From Peptococcaceae bacterium UBA7702 (GTDB lineage Bacteria > Bacillota > Dehalobacteriia > UBA7702): a stretch of 64,000 bases of DNA. Positions 51,256-60,030 of the stretch are shown here, in pieces. Positions within the stretch are counted from its first letter, which is position 1. Every line of letters begins with the position of its first letter. Location: the NCBI GenBank assembly GCA_002482535.1, contig DLGE01000001.1:884536-948535 (forward strand). The letters run 5' to 3'. The position numbers and the translations under genes were made by a program. The notes beneath the pieces were generated by a model. It worked only from the letters and a program-made list of their open reading frames with translations. It ran no database searches and was not told where the DNA came from.

Positions 51256-52465
51256 GGTGGAAATCCTCCTTTGCTTCGTTCACCGTACAGTTTAAAATAC
51301 CGCTGTTGAGGCAGACTTCAACACGGTCGCCTGCCGCCGCTTCCTCATAGGAGCGCAAGGGTTTTTGATCTTTCATACAGATGCTGTAACCCCGGGCCAA
51401 AGTATTTAGGGGGCTTAGTACCGAAAGTTTTTCTTTCAGCAACTGGTAATTATTTTTTGATCGCTCATAATTTTCAAAAAAGGCCTTGTCCAATCGTTGG
51501 GAAAAAAGGTCAATGGTTTGGGTCTGGCTGCGAAAAAGCCGTTCTTTTCTGGTGAAAACGTAACTTTCACCGATTTTTTTCAGCTTCTCCCGTTTTGTTT
51601 TCAGGGCCATATTGAGCCGCTGTTTCATCGCGCTTTCCATCAAAGCGAATCGAGCTTCGAGGTCGGCAAGGGAAGGCACCGCCATTTCCGCGGCCTGAGA
51701 CGGCGTCGCCGCCCGCTTATCCGCCACAAGATCGGCGATGGTGTAGTCGGTTTCATGACCGACGGCGGAAATCACCGGCAATTGCGAAGCGTAGATCGCC
51801 CGGGCCACCGGCTCCGTATTGAAGGCCCAAAGATCTTCAATGGAACCGCCGCCGCGGCCCACGATCAACAGGTCCACCATGGCACTGCGGTTAAAGAAGT
51901 CAATCCCGGCGACAATTTCCCCGGCCGCCGCTTCTCCCTGCACCGCTGCGGGGTAGAGGAAAAGGCTCACCGAAGGGAAGCGGGCCTGGGCAACGTTTTG
52001 AATATCGTGCCAAACCGCTCCCGTGGGGGAAGTGACCACGCCGATGCGCAGGGACAGTTCCGGCAGTGGTTTTTTGCGGGCCTCGTCAAAAAGACCCTCC
52101 CGATTCAGCTTTTCCTTCATCTGCTCAAAGGCCAGGTAAAGATCGCCGATACCGGCGACCTCCATGGCTTCGGCGTAAAGCTGAAACTGGCCGTCCCGCT
52201 CATAGACGGCGACGTGGCCGCGGATCACCACCCGCTGCCCGTTTTCCGGACGGAATTTCAGTTTCGCCACGCTGCCGCGAAACATCACGCAGCGAATGAA
52301 CGCGTTTTCATCTTTGAGGCCAAAATAGAGATGGCCGGAAGAATGGGCTTTGAAGTTGGAAATCTCCCCTTCCACCAATATGTGCTGGAGTTTATCGTCC
52401 ATTTCAAAACGGCGTTTGATGTAGTTGTTCAACTGGCTGACGGTAACTGCCCGCGGAGTTGCCAT
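51245..52465 (-). CDS. xseA: Exodeoxyribonuclease VII large subunit
   Basis: A 406-residue nuclease subunit. The N-terminal OB-fold contains VEGEISNFKAHSSGHLYFG (about 30-50), and the catalytic core has GVVTSPTGAVWHDIQ and IVGRGGGSIEDLWAFN. Coiled coils lie at about 280-360. It is downstream of the TsaD-like gene with one base between. Confidence 0.95.
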   Translation of the reverse strand: MATPRAVTVSQLNNYIKRRFEMDDKLQHILVEGEISNFKAHSSGHLYFGLKDENAFIRCVMFRGSVAKLKFRPENGQRVVIRGHVAVYERDGQFQLYAEAMEVAGIGDLYLAFEQMKEKLNREGLFDEARKKPLPELSLRIGVVTSPTGAVWHDIQNVAQARFPSVSLFLYPAAVQGEAAAGEIVAGIDFFNRSAMVDLLIVGRGGGSIEDLWAFNTEPVARAIYASQLPVISAVGHETDYTIADLVADKRAATPSQAAEMAVPSLADLEARFALMESAMKQRLNMALKTKREKLKKIGESYVFTRKERLFRSQTQTIDLFSQRLDKAFFENYERSKNNYQLLKEKLSVLSPLNTLARGYSICMKDQKPLRSYEEAAAGDRVEVCLNSGILNCTVNEAKEDFHHGK

Positions 52466-52466
52466 A

Positions 52467-53414
52467 TCATATTCCTCCCATACGTTTTAAGGTGAGCGCC
52501 GCAACACCCACAGCATTGTCCGAGGCGTAACGGGGATCGGCGAAATAAAGGGTTTCGCCGTTCAAATGTGTCCGCAGATAATCTTTGATATACCCGTTGC
52601 ACATCACGCCGCCGACAAAGAGCGCTGTAGAGACGCCGGTGGCGGCAAAGAGCTGCTGGAAGACTTTCACCAGGGTTTTGGCGATGGTATGCTCCACAGT
52701 TCTGGCCACCGTCGCCGCCTCTGTTCCCTGTTCCGCCATGCGGCGGATGGCGGTTTCCTGCCCGGAAAAGGAGAACTCCCCGTCCTTTACCCAAATTTTA
52801 ACAGAAGGGATGTCCCCTTTATGTCCCATAGCCAAAGTTTCCAGCGCCGCGCCGCAGGGAAAGGGCAAACCCAGCAATACGCCGATGCGGTCCACGAACT
52901 GCCCGGCGTGAAGATCGTTGCCAAAGGCCTTACAGGTCAGGGAAAAATCACCGGTTTCCCCTTTCTCCGCCAGGAGAATTTCGGAAGTCCCGCCGGAAAA
53001 GTGACAGAGCAGAAAGCGGTCAGGAATCTGCTCCAGCATCTTCAGAGAGTACCAGCCTGCCATCATGTGGCCTTCCTGGTGCGTGGCAGGCAAAAAAGGA
53101 CAGTGGAGCGCCGCCGCCAGGGAGCGGCCAACGGTTTCCCCACCCAAAAACACCGGCATGTAGGATTTTTCCACCGGCCGCGGTTTCACGCTACAGCCAA
53201 TGGCCTCAATTTCGCTGAGCGCAAAAGATCCCGCCAAATCTTCTAAAAGGGCGGGAAGGTTCTGTATATGTTGAAAGAGAGCTTCGGACTGCAACAACCC
53301 ACGCTGTTTGGCGGGTACAGCCAAAACTCTCCTTTGATCGCTCAATAATGCCCCGTCCCTGGCCATCAGCGCCACAGACGTTGTATAACAGCTGGTATCG
53401 AAGGCTAAGATCAT
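52467..53414 (-). CDS. TsaD-like ASKHA-fold protein (Kae1 paralogue)
   Basis: A 315-residue relative of TsaD/Kae1. It has AFDTSCYTTSVAL at the start, the metal motif HQEGH (about 115), FSGGTSE, and DPRYASDNAVGVA near the end. True TsaD makes the tRNA t6A modification; this shorter, divergent version is a regular member of the nusB-xseA block in Clostridia and its role is not known. It overlaps nusB by four bases. Confidence 0.82.
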   Translation of the reverse strand: MILAFDTSCYTTSVALMARDGALLSDQRRVLAVPAKQRGLLQSEALFQHIQNLPALLEDLAGSFALSEIEAIGCSVKPRPVEKSYMPVFLGGETVGRSLAAALHCPFLPATHQEGHMMAGWYSLKMLEQIPDRFLLCHFSGGTSEILLAEKGETGDFSLTCKAFGNDLHAGQFVDRIGVLLGLPFPCGAALETLAMGHKGDIPSVKIWVKDGEFSFSGQETAIRRMAEQGTEAATVARTVEHTIAKTLVKVFQQLFAATGVSTALFVGGVMCNGYIKDYLRTHLNGETLYFADPRYASDNAVGVAALTLKRMGGI

Positions 53415-53845
53415 TTTCCCTTTTCTCCTTCGGCGCCGTTCCGTGGCGGCTTGGCATTGTCCAGAATACCGTTGACAAAGGAATAGGCGTCGTCTTCCCC
53501 GTATTTTTTCGCCAATTCAATGCCTTCATTCACCGCCACTTCATAGGGAATCTCATCCATATAATGAATCTCGTAAAGGGAAAGCCGCAGAATGTTTTTT
53601 TCGATGGCATTGATGCGGTCCAAGGTCCAACCCTTGGCGTGGGCGGAAATAAACACATCGAACTCACTTTTTTTTGCCGCCACGCCGGTCACGAGTTTTA
53701 TAATATATTCCCGGTCTTTTTCTTCAATGAGGCCTTCCTTCAGCGCTTCTTCCAATGTTCTTTCGGCAATGTTCAGTGGATTTTTGCCGACGTCCATCTG
53801 AAATACCATCTGAAAGGCGGTTTCTCTTGCCCGTTGTCTGCTCAA
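53411..53845 (-). CDS. nusB: Transcription antitermination factor NusB
   Basis: A 144-residue all-helical protein; RARETAFQMVFQMDVG and IPYEVAVNEGIELAKKYG are diagnostic. It binds boxA RNA with NusE in rRNA antitermination. The start overlaps the Asp23 gene (ATGA). The C-terminus is a short charged tail. Confidence 0.95.
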   Translation of the reverse strand: MSRQRARETAFQMVFQMDVGKNPLNIAERTLEEALKEGLIEEKDREYIIKLVTGVAAKKSEFDVFISAHAKGWTLDRINAIEKNILRLSLYEIHYMDEIPYEVAVNEGIELAKKYGEDDAYSFVNGILDNAKPPRNGAEGEKGK

Positions 53846-54261
53846 ATTGATTGTTCCTCTTTATCTTCTTCCGCGTCTTCCGTTTCCTGGTGGGGCATGA
53901 CGATGCCCTGTACGGTAATGGAAACATCGGCGACGCCGAGGCCGGTCATCCCTTCCACGGCGTTTTTCACCGCGGCCTGCACTTCACTGCATACATCCTG
54001 GATCCGGTAGTTGTAGACCACTAAGAGATTCATGCTGATTTTGACGCTGCCGTCTTCTACTTCGACCTTGGCGCCTTTGGCACTGTTTTTTTTGCCCAAG
54101 CGTTCGATGAAATCCCCGGCCAAACTGCCGCACATACCGCCGACACCCTCAATTTCCCCGGCGGCAATCGCCGCAATGGTAGCGACCACGTCGTCGGAAA
54201 TCTTTACACTGGTGGTGGTTTCTTCGGCCTGTACTTCGAGATGATCTTTGTTATCACTCAT
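53842..54261 (-). CDS. Asp23/Gls24 (YqhY) family protein
   Basis: A 139-residue protein; VKISDDVVATIAAIAAGEIE and the NYRIQDVCSEVQAAVKNAVE helix define the Asp23 domain. The YqhY branch is normally next to accBC and nusB; here accBC is missing. Roles proposed include envelope or fatty-acid homeostasis. ATG at 54261 has GGAGG eight bases upstream; the longer frame reads through the leader. Confidence 0.9.
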   Translation of the reverse strand: MSDNKDHLEVQAEETTTSVKISDDVVATIAAIAAGEIEGVGGMCGSLAGDFIERLGKKNSAKGAKVEVEDGSVKISMNLLVVYNYRIQDVCSEVQAAVKNAVEGMTGLGVADVSITVQGIVMPHQETEDAEEDKEEQSI

Positions 54262-54366
54262 GTCGTTTTCCTCCATGATACTTGTAAACATGACCTGCCG
54301 CGAAAGTACCCAACTCCTAAACTTTGTCCGCGGCCCGCCCCGTGATACGGGGTTCATTACTGAAAT

Positions 54367-54395
54367 ATTATATCAAATCTTTATGAAAATAACAA
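54367..54395 (-). promoter_or_regulatory. Sigma-A promoter of the asp23-nusB-xse-ispA operon
   Basis: On the minus strand TTGTTA (54390-54395), 17 bases, then TATAAT (54367-54372). The about 100-nt leader holds a small GC hairpin (CCCCGT/ACGGGG). Confidence 0.75.
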
Positions 54396-54407
54396 TGGTT
54401 TTGGCCA

Positions 54408-54435
54408 AAAATTGACCGCGGCCAAAAAGCCGCGG
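54408..54435 (-). terminator. Terminator of the spoIIIA operon
   Basis: CCGCGGC (54416-54422) pairs with GCCGCGG (54429-54435). On the minus strand it is followed by TCAATTTTT. It lies 40 bp after the spoIIIAH stop and just before the asp23 promoter. Confidence 0.8.
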
Positions 54436-54476
54436 AGAAAACACCGTGGTAAAACCCTGTAGCCTACCGCAATCTA

Positions 54477-55058
54477 CTACTCTACGGTAAAGACGGACAA
54501 ACTATCTTGAGCAATTCCCGCGTAAGAGCAAACAAAGGATGCCAACGCCGTTTTTTCTTCTTCGCTGAGGCTTTGTTTCTTTACGATCAGCAAGGAAACC
54601 GTATCTTCCATGACAAAAATCACATCGCTGTAATTGCGGCCGACCAGGATTTCCTCGACCTTATCTTCCACGGCGGCAACTTGATAAAGCTTTTCCAGGG
54701 CGGCTTGGGCAGCGGTTTTGGCCTCTTCGTCCCGGGTAGCGTCGTTTAAGATATCCCGATACAGCTCCGTCTGATTGTCCCGGCGTTTATCCCGCTGCAT
54801 CCGGTAATTGACAAAAAAATTCTCCCCGTCACTGCCAACCTTGGCGGAAGCAGCGGCTTCATCCTCTTCCGCCGCGTTTACCTCCTGGTTTTCCAGGGTG
54901 TTCCCTTTTTCATTGTTTTGATCTTTCTCCTCCTGGGTCTCGTCGGTCTGCTCGTAGACCATATCATTGTCGCCGATAAAAAGCGCCGCGCCCACAGCAA
55001 AGCAAGCCAGCGCGGCCAATAACAGAAGAAAGTTCTTGTATCTTTGTTCCATCGTCAT
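54477..55058 (-). CDS. spoIIIAH: Stage III sporulation protein AH
   Basis: A 193-residue forespore-engulfment channel protein with one N-terminal span (YKNFLLLLAALACFAVGAAL), an acidic linker and a C-terminal YscJ/FliF-like domain ending in DVIFVMEDTVSLLIVKKQ. It pairs with SpoIIQ to join mother cell and forespore. It overlaps spoIIIAG by four bases. Confidence 0.9.
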   Translation of the reverse strand: MTMEQRYKNFLLLLAALACFAVGAALFIGDNDMVYEQTDETQEEKDQNNEKGNTLENQEVNAAEEDEAAASAKVGSDGENFFVNYRMQRDKRRDNQTELYRDILNDATRDEEAKTAAQAALEKLYQVAAVEDKVEEILVGRNYSDVIFVMEDTVSLLIVKKQSLSEEEKTALASFVCSYAGIAQDSLSVFTVE

Positions 55059-55588
55059 TCCTCCATGGCTGTGATTTCGATGCGGTTGGTGCCCACGGAC
55101 AGATAAGCGGAGACTGCGGTCAGCAGAGCCCGGCGAATATTTTCGTTACCCGCACCTTCCGCCACCACCAAAACGCCGGTGATCTCAGGATAGATTTTTT
55201 CCTCCGTAACCGGGGCGGCATTGCCGTCAATGAGCACCAATTCGTTTTTGCTGCTTTTTTCCGTGACGCCGTCATTATCGGTTTTTTCTGTACGTTCCTC
55301 GTTATAGGCATATTTTTCGCTGATGTCTCCGTCCCATTTGATCAGCACCTGCACGGCACCGACACCTTCGATTTTAGAGAGAGCTTCGGCCAGTTCCGCC
55401 TCGGTGGCCGCGAAATAATCATCTCCCTGGGGGGAAGCAGCGCTTTCATTGGTGGCCGCAGTACTCTTCTTGCCCTCGGCGACGCCGTCACCGATGATCA
55501 TCAGCACCGCGGCGACAATGGCCAAAATCCCTAAGATCAGCAGTTTTTTCTTATCCTTCTTGACAATGTGCATCATCTCAGTCTTCAT
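55055..55588 (-). CDS. spoIIIAG: Stage III sporulation protein AG
   Basis: About 177 residues. One span (KLLILGILAIVAAVLMIIGD) is followed by an extracellular ring-building domain (LSKIEGVGAVQVLIKWDGDI; GVLVVAEGAGNENIRRALLT). It forms the large ring of the SpoIIIA-SpoIIQ channel. ATG at 55588 is preferred over 55606 because AAGGGG sits eight bases upstream. Confidence 0.92.
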   Translation of the reverse strand: MKTEMMHIVKKDKKKLLILGILAIVAAVLMIIGDGVAEGKKSTAATNESAASPQGDDYFAATEAELAEALSKIEGVGAVQVLIKWDGDISEKYAYNEERTEKTDNDGVTEKSSKNELVLIDGNAAPVTEEKIYPEITGVLVVAEGAGNENIRRALLTAVSAYLSVGTNRIEITAMEE

Positions 55589-56087
55589 CGCTGTCGCCCC
55601 TTTCAAACTTGACTTTCACCGTTTTTCCCGCCATGCCATAATTCTCCGCCAAAAGATCCTTGATCTCCGCCGTCATGATCATTTCATCGACATTTTTTGT
55701 ATGGGTCACCACCACCGATACCGAATGAAACGCTTCTTGATCCATGGTTACCGTGGCGGCAAAATCACAATCGTCGTAGAGAGCCTCAAGGCGGCCCTCG
55801 ATATCAGCGGCGATCTGCCGGGCAGCTTCGGCGTAAACGTCTCCCGTTTCGGCGTTGGCTTCGATGTCCTCTATGTATCCTTCGCTGAGTTGGGAAAAAT
55901 CAATGTCGGTGAGGTCGGTTCCCGTCCATAATGTGATCAGCGGATTCAGCATCACCGCCATGAAGTAAAGGCCGAAAACAAGCTGTACCGGTTTTTTTAC
56001 GGTACTTTCCGGCAGAATCATATCGCAGAAGGCCGCCAGCACGCCGATGACAACCAGGTCTTTTACCATGTTTGTGAGAAAATCCAT
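55578..56087 (-). CDS. spoIIIAF: Stage III sporulation protein AF
   Basis: A 169-residue protein with two N-terminal spans (LVVIGVLAAFCDMILPE, then VFGLYFMAVMLNPLITLW) and a ring-forming extracellular domain. It overlaps spoIIIAG by 11 bases. Upstream, where AE normally abuts, there is a repeat insertion; the GAGGG ribosome site is preserved by a flanking duplication. Confidence 0.9.
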   Translation of the reverse strand: MDFLTNMVKDLVVIGVLAAFCDMILPESTVKKPVQLVFGLYFMAVMLNPLITLWTGTDLTDIDFSQLSEGYIEDIEANAETGDVYAEAARQIAADIEGRLEALYDDCDFAATVTMDQEAFHSVSVVVTHTKNVDEMIMTAEIKDLLAENYGMAGKTVKVKFERGDSDED

Positions 56088-56110
56088 AAGCCGCCCTCAA
56101 CGGAAGATCA

Positions 56111-56456
56111 GACTGCGGACAAATACACGCCGCAGATTTTGGTCTAAATCATGGTAGGCTGCCGAGAAAGGCTTCGTCTTTTCGGGCAAATACCTACGGT
56201 CTTTGCTCCGAAGGACACTATCTTATCCTTGGAAAGCCCCTCGGCCTTTCCTAAGGTTAAGGGTCGGACCGGTGAACACTTTGGCCTGCGGCTGCGCCGC
56301 GTACAAAAAGGTACTCAAGACATTTTCGGGCAAATGCCTGCGGCATTTGCTGCCGAAGTGCACGCGCTTATCCTTGTAAATGCTATCGCATTTTCTAAGG
56401 TTAAGCGTGCTGTCGTAGGCCAAAGGGTTCGCCGCGTATCAGACTTTGTCGACGGC
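56111..56456. repeat. Structured modular repeat between spoIIIAF and spoIIIAE
   Basis: A 346-bp insert flanked by 15-bp direct repeats with one mismatch (56096-56110 and 56457-56471), like a target-site duplication that restores the AE stop and the AF ribosome site. It holds two internal units of about 85-125 bp (each with CTTAACCTTAG on the minus strand and TTTTCGGGCAAAT on the plus strand) between two GC-rich hairpin blocks. An inverted, shorter copy is at 59736-59905. It has no convincing coding frame. Confidence 0.75.
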
Positions 56457-56457
56457 C

Positions 56458-57600
56458 TCAACGGAACATCATCGTTACGCTGCTCAGACCAATGATGCAG
56501 AAAATGAGAAAAAAGAACAACAAGCCCGCAGCGGCCACAATGGCGAAGAGTATGATCAGCACCGAGGAAAAATCGCTCAGCGTCGCCACAAACTCGTTAT
56601 CGCCGAAAGGCTGGAGCACAGCGGCGGCCAACTTAAACAAAAGCGACATCAGCAAAATGCGGATGGCCGGCAGGGCAATGATGATGACCACGGCGACAAT
56701 GCCGAAAATACCGATGCCGTTGCGCAAAAGCAGACCGGCGCCGAGCAGGGAATCAAAGGCGTCGGCAATGTAACCGCCAACCACGGGGATAAAATTGCCC
56801 GTGGCCATTTTCACGGTTTTCAGCGTCAGGCCGTCAATGGCGCCGGCGGCAAAGCTTTCCAAACCGATGATGCCGGTAAAGATCGTCATCATCAGACCGA
56901 GACAAACGAGAACTACGTCACGAATCAATTGAAACAGCTTCTGAAAGGAAAAGGCCGGCGAAAGATGGGCGGTAACGGCAAGCACCGCCATGATCAGGAC
57001 GAGAGGCAGAAAGAAGCGCTCCGTTAGCCCGAGAAAAATGCTGATCACGGCCAAAATCGACGGCTGCACCACCGCGGCGGAAACAGCGCCGCCGGTGAGG
57101 GCGAAGGAACTGAGCAGCACCGGCAAGACGGCACAGAGAAAATCCGTGGCCTGATGAATGGTTTCACTGCCCAAATCCAGGGCGATGCGGAAGGTCTTCA
57201 CCGCCACCAGGATAAAGGCGAGAAAGATCACCCACTGACCAACTTTGGCCACGCCCTTGCCCTCAAAGCATTCTTCAAAAACATGAAAGATCGCGGCGGT
57301 CATCCCCAGCAACAGTAACTGCCCCAACAGGGACATAAAAGTCCGGGCTTCCCGAAAAATCCAGGCCAACAAGGCTTGAAAGACCGCGGCCAGATCAAAA
57401 GAAAAGTCGCCGCCGCGAAAACTGTCGTAAAGCTCCCGCAGAGAAAGGTTGGGCATCAGCTCCGCCAAGGCGGCGTCGAGTTCATCGACAACCTCATTCA
57501 GCTCGGTAAGATCCGGTTCCGCAACCTCTTCCGCCGCCGCGGGCAGCGGAAACAGGAACAGCATGATGATGATCAGGAAAAAAATAACCGTCCTGCGCAT
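56458..57600 (-). CDS. spoIIIAE: Stage III sporulation protein AE
   Basis: A 380-residue polytopic membrane protein with an N-terminal signal or anchor (VIFFLIIIMLFLFPLPAAAE) and about eight spans; SFQKLFQLIRDVVLVCLGLM and GNFIPVVGGYIADAFDSLLG are conserved. It is part of the SpoIIIA complex. Its stop is inside the right copy of the flanking direct repeat of the insertion. Confidence 0.93.
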   Translation of the reverse strand: MRRTVIFFLIIIMLFLFPLPAAAEEVAEPDLTELNEVVDELDAALAELMPNLSLRELYDSFRGGDFSFDLAAVFQALLAWIFREARTFMSLLGQLLLLGMTAAIFHVFEECFEGKGVAKVGQWVIFLAFILVAVKTFRIALDLGSETIHQATDFLCAVLPVLLSSFALTGGAVSAAVVQPSILAVISIFLGLTERFFLPLVLIMAVLAVTAHLSPAFSFQKLFQLIRDVVLVCLGLMMTIFTGIIGLESFAAGAIDGLTLKTVKMATGNFIPVVGGYIADAFDSLLGAGLLLRNGIGIFGIVAVVIIIALPAIRILLMSLLFKLAAAVLQPFGDNEFVATLSDFSSVLIILFAIVAAAGLLFFFLIFCIIGLSSVTMMFR

Positions 57601-57609
57601 AGCCGCCTC

Positions 57610-58002
57610 TCAATCAAAAACCGCGATGATCGTTGTTAATATCGTCTCCAGGAGCGGCACGGTCATGACCATGATCACCATTTTCGTACCGATCTCCACT
57701 TTCTGGGCCAGGCCGGCTTCGCCGGCGTCACGGCAGATCTGTCCCGCAAACTCCCCAACATAGGCGATGCAGACCACTTTGATCACCAGGGTCAAATAAT
57801 CCGTGGACAACCCCGCATCCCCGGCAATGTTGCCGATGACGGAAAAAAGGTTCGCCATATAAGGCAGGATCTTCAGTAAAATCAACACGCTGCCGCAAAG
57901 GATCACCAGGAGGGCCACAGCGGGCAGCTGACTGCTTTTTAGATAGACGGCCACGGTCAGGGCGACGAGAGCTAGTGCTACAATATAAAATACGACTTCC
58001 AT
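57610..58002 (-). CDS. spoIIIAD: Stage III sporulation protein AD
   Basis: A 130-residue, four-span membrane protein (AVALLVILCGSVLILLKIL; YLTLVIKVVCIAYVGEFAGQ, then ICRDAGE, the family signature). It is in the fixed order between AE and AC. It is thought to form the membrane base of the feeding-tube complex. Confidence 0.93.
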   Translation of the reverse strand: MEVVFYIVALALVALTVAVYLKSSQLPAVALLVILCGSVLILLKILPYMANLFSVIGNIAGDAGLSTDYLTLVIKVVCIAYVGEFAGQICRDAGEAGLAQKVEIGTKMVIMVMTVPLLETILTTIIAVFD

Positions 58003-58017
58003 GTCTCATCGCGCCCT

Positions 58018-58218
58018 TCAGTAAAAATACATAACGGATTCTACCTTTTCAAAGAGTTCCACAATGTAGGGAATCACCTTGATCAGAGCAATGGTAATCC
58101 CCAAAAACAAGGTCAGATAGGCGTATTCTTCCCTGCCCGCCTGCTTTAGCAGCAGGTGAATCACGGTTACGGCGATGGCCAGTCCCGCCAAAAAAAAGAT
58201 GATGCCAAAATCCCCCAT
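58018..58218 (-). CDS. spoIIIAC: Stage III sporulation protein AC
   Basis: A 66-residue, two-span protein (IIFFLAGLAIAVTVIHLLL; LFLGITIALIKVIPYIVELF). It resembles a half-size SpoIIIAD. It is 15 bp from spoIIIAD and 15 bp from spoIIIAB, consistent with one mRNA. Confidence 0.92.
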   Translation of the reverse strand: MGDFGIIFFLAGLAIAVTVIHLLLKQAGREEYAYLTLFLGITIALIKVIPYIVELFEKVESVMYFY

Positions 58219-58233
58219 AGCCAGCCTCCGTCC

Positions 58234-58749
58234 TTATAGCACCGTCAGCGCCGCGGCAAAGCCGAAAAGCCAGCCACCGGCGCCGATTACCTTACACCAT
58301 TTCTTTTCGTTTCTTTCCGCGTCCTTCAATGCTTCTTCCCCTTGGCGCAGGATATAACGGAAATTTTTCAACTCGTTTTTCAAATCGGTGACCCCCAACT
58401 CCACGCCGAAACGGCCCATCCACTCCAGATCCCGCTTTGTCAGGGCGAGATTTTCCCGGCTGCGGCCAAGGGCGTTATGAAAGGCAGATTCCCCGTCGAT
58501 GGCCTGTTCCTCTAAGAGTTGCGCCGTATGGAGAAAAACCACACGCATTTCCCCTTTCAGCCGTTCCCCGGCCCGGAGAAAGCAAAGACTTAGAGATGGG
58601 GCTGCGTAGGTGATTTCTCCCTCGATGAGGCGAAGGCCGAAAAGAAAATTCTCAATTTCTTCCCGTCGTTTTTTCAGGTCATTACACAGCACGGTACCGA
58701 TGAGGCCCGCTGCCGTCACGATCAGCAGGAATAACATTACTTTTATCAT
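58234..58749 (-). CDS. spoIIIAB: Stage III sporulation protein AB
   Basis: A 171-residue protein with spans at both ends and a helical centre (KKRREEIENFLFGLRLIEGE). It is related to GspF-like secretion platforms. ATG at 58749 has GGAGGGG upstream and the gene overlaps spoIIIAA by 68 bases, a typical coupled start. Confidence 0.92.
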   Translation of the reverse strand: MIKVMLFLLIVTAAGLIGTVLCNDLKKRREEIENFLFGLRLIEGEITYAAPSLSLCFLRAGERLKGEMRVVFLHTAQLLEEQAIDGESAFHNALGRSRENLALTKRDLEWMGRFGVELGVTDLKNELKNFRYILRQGEEALKDAERNEKKWCKVIGAGGWLFGFAAALTVL

Positions 58750-59716
58750 AGAAAGGACTCCCCTCCTTCATTTTGCGGAGATAGACGCCTTCTACCGTAC
58801 CGGGGCCGCACCTTCGGGAAAGGTGTACGAGGCGTCCAAAAACGCCGTCCTTGATCAGCCCGGAAACAACGGGTCGGCCGGTGAGTTCCGCCAAAGAGCC
58901 GGCATGTACCGAAAGGAGCAGCCGGATACCGGAGCGCACGGCTTCGGTTACGGCATAGCGGTCCTCCTCACCGCCGATCTCATCGGTGACGATGACGGCG
59001 GGGGAAAGGGAACGTACGGCCAAGAGCATTCCCTCACTTTTGGGAAAGGCATCCAAAACATCGGTGAGATCGCCGATATCAAACCGGGCTTTGCCCATGA
59101 AGGTGCCGGCCAATTCCGAACGCTCGTCGACAACGGTGACGTTGTGGGGGGGATACGGCGGACTGCCATTGGATAAAAGACGCGTAAGGTCTCTTAAAAG
59201 CGTGGTCTTCCCAGCACAGGGCGAGGAAAAGACGAGGGTATTTTCAAAGCCGTATTCCCCGTAGAGGAAAGGCAGCAGTTTTTCGCCGCCGCCCCGAATC
59301 TCTTTGGCCACCCGGTAATTCAAAGAAGTGATTTCCTTTTGGGTCTTCACCTTCCCGGCGCTTAGCACCGCTTTGCCGGCGATCCCCACCCGGTGGCCGC
59401 CGGGAAGGGTGATATAGCCCCGGCGTAGCTCCTCTTCGAGGGCGTAAACGGAAGAGGCGGTCACCAACCGCCAGGCTTCCTTCAGATCCCCTTCTTCAAC
59501 GCAAAAGGCCTGTCCTCTTTGGTCCGTAAGGCCGTCGTTGCCGAGAAAGCAAAGCTCATTTTTGAGTAAAAGTGTTAGAGGCTGTCCCATACGCAGCCGG
59601 ATCTCTTCCACCGCACAGAGAATCTCGGAACTACAGCCCTCAAACTGCGTATTAAGACGCTTCGGCAGGTATTTGGTTAACAGGGAAAAGCGTTCCAAGC
59701 TGTCTTTTACCTTCAC
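58682..59716 (-). CDS. spoIIIAA: Stage III sporulation protein AA (ATPase)
   Basis: A 344-residue secretion-type ATPase driving the SpoIIIA channel. Walker A is SSPCAGKTTLLRDL (normally SPPxxGKTT), then VVDERSEL and IVTDEIGGEED (Walker B region). GTG at 59716 has AAAGAGGTG five bases upstream. The modular repeat starts only 20 bp upstream, so the sporulation promoter must lie in or beyond it. Confidence 0.93.
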   Translation of the reverse strand: MKVKDSLERFSLLTKYLPKRLNTQFEGCSSEILCAVEEIRLRMGQPLTLLLKNELCFLGNDGLTDQRGQAFCVEEGDLKEAWRLVTASSVYALEEELRRGYITLPGGHRVGIAGKAVLSAGKVKTQKEITSLNYRVAKEIRGGGEKLLPFLYGEYGFENTLVFSSPCAGKTTLLRDLTRLLSNGSPPYPPHNVTVVDERSELAGTFMGKARFDIGDLTDVLDAFPKSEGMLLAVRSLSPAVIVTDEIGGEEDRYAVTEAVRSGIRLLLSVHAGSLAELTGRPVVSGLIKDGVFGRLVHLSRRCGPGTVEGVYLRKMKEGSPFYDKSNVIPADRDGSGPHRYRAV

Positions 59717-59735
59717 GGCAACACCTCTTTCTATC

Positions 59736-59905
59736 AGGCCGTCGAGAAAGACTGATGCGCGGCGAACCCTTTGTCCTACGACTACTTATGTACTTCTTTG
59801 TACACGGCGCAACCGCAGGTCAAAGCGTTCACCGTGTTTGAACTTTTCTCGGTAACCTGTTATTCTATGGTCAAAAATCCGCTGACGCGTATTTTTCTAC
59901 AATCT
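59736..59905. repeat. Second, inverted and shorter copy of the modular repeat
   Basis: 59736-59782 is the inverted copy of 56412-56458 (43 of 47 identical by eye). The next block, about 59810-59845, matches the reverse of 56268-56305, and the tail (CTTTTCTCGGTAACCTG onward) matches the far end of the first copy. The two internal units of the first copy are missing here. It lies immediately upstream of spoIIIAA. Confidence 0.75.
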
Positions 59906-60030
59906 GCTCTCTATATAGGCTATGAGGAAGGGCAAAAGGATAGAACGACTTCAAAATAGAAAAAAAGATTGACCGAAGCCGAAAAAAGTATTATTCTTAT
60001 AATGGCATATTATAAAAAGGAGGTGTCGTC

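Noticed and set aside
56151..56495. 114-codon frame across the spoIIIAF-AE insert
   Set aside because: It follows the repeat units and lacks a ribosome site; the repeats and palindromes explain the open frame.
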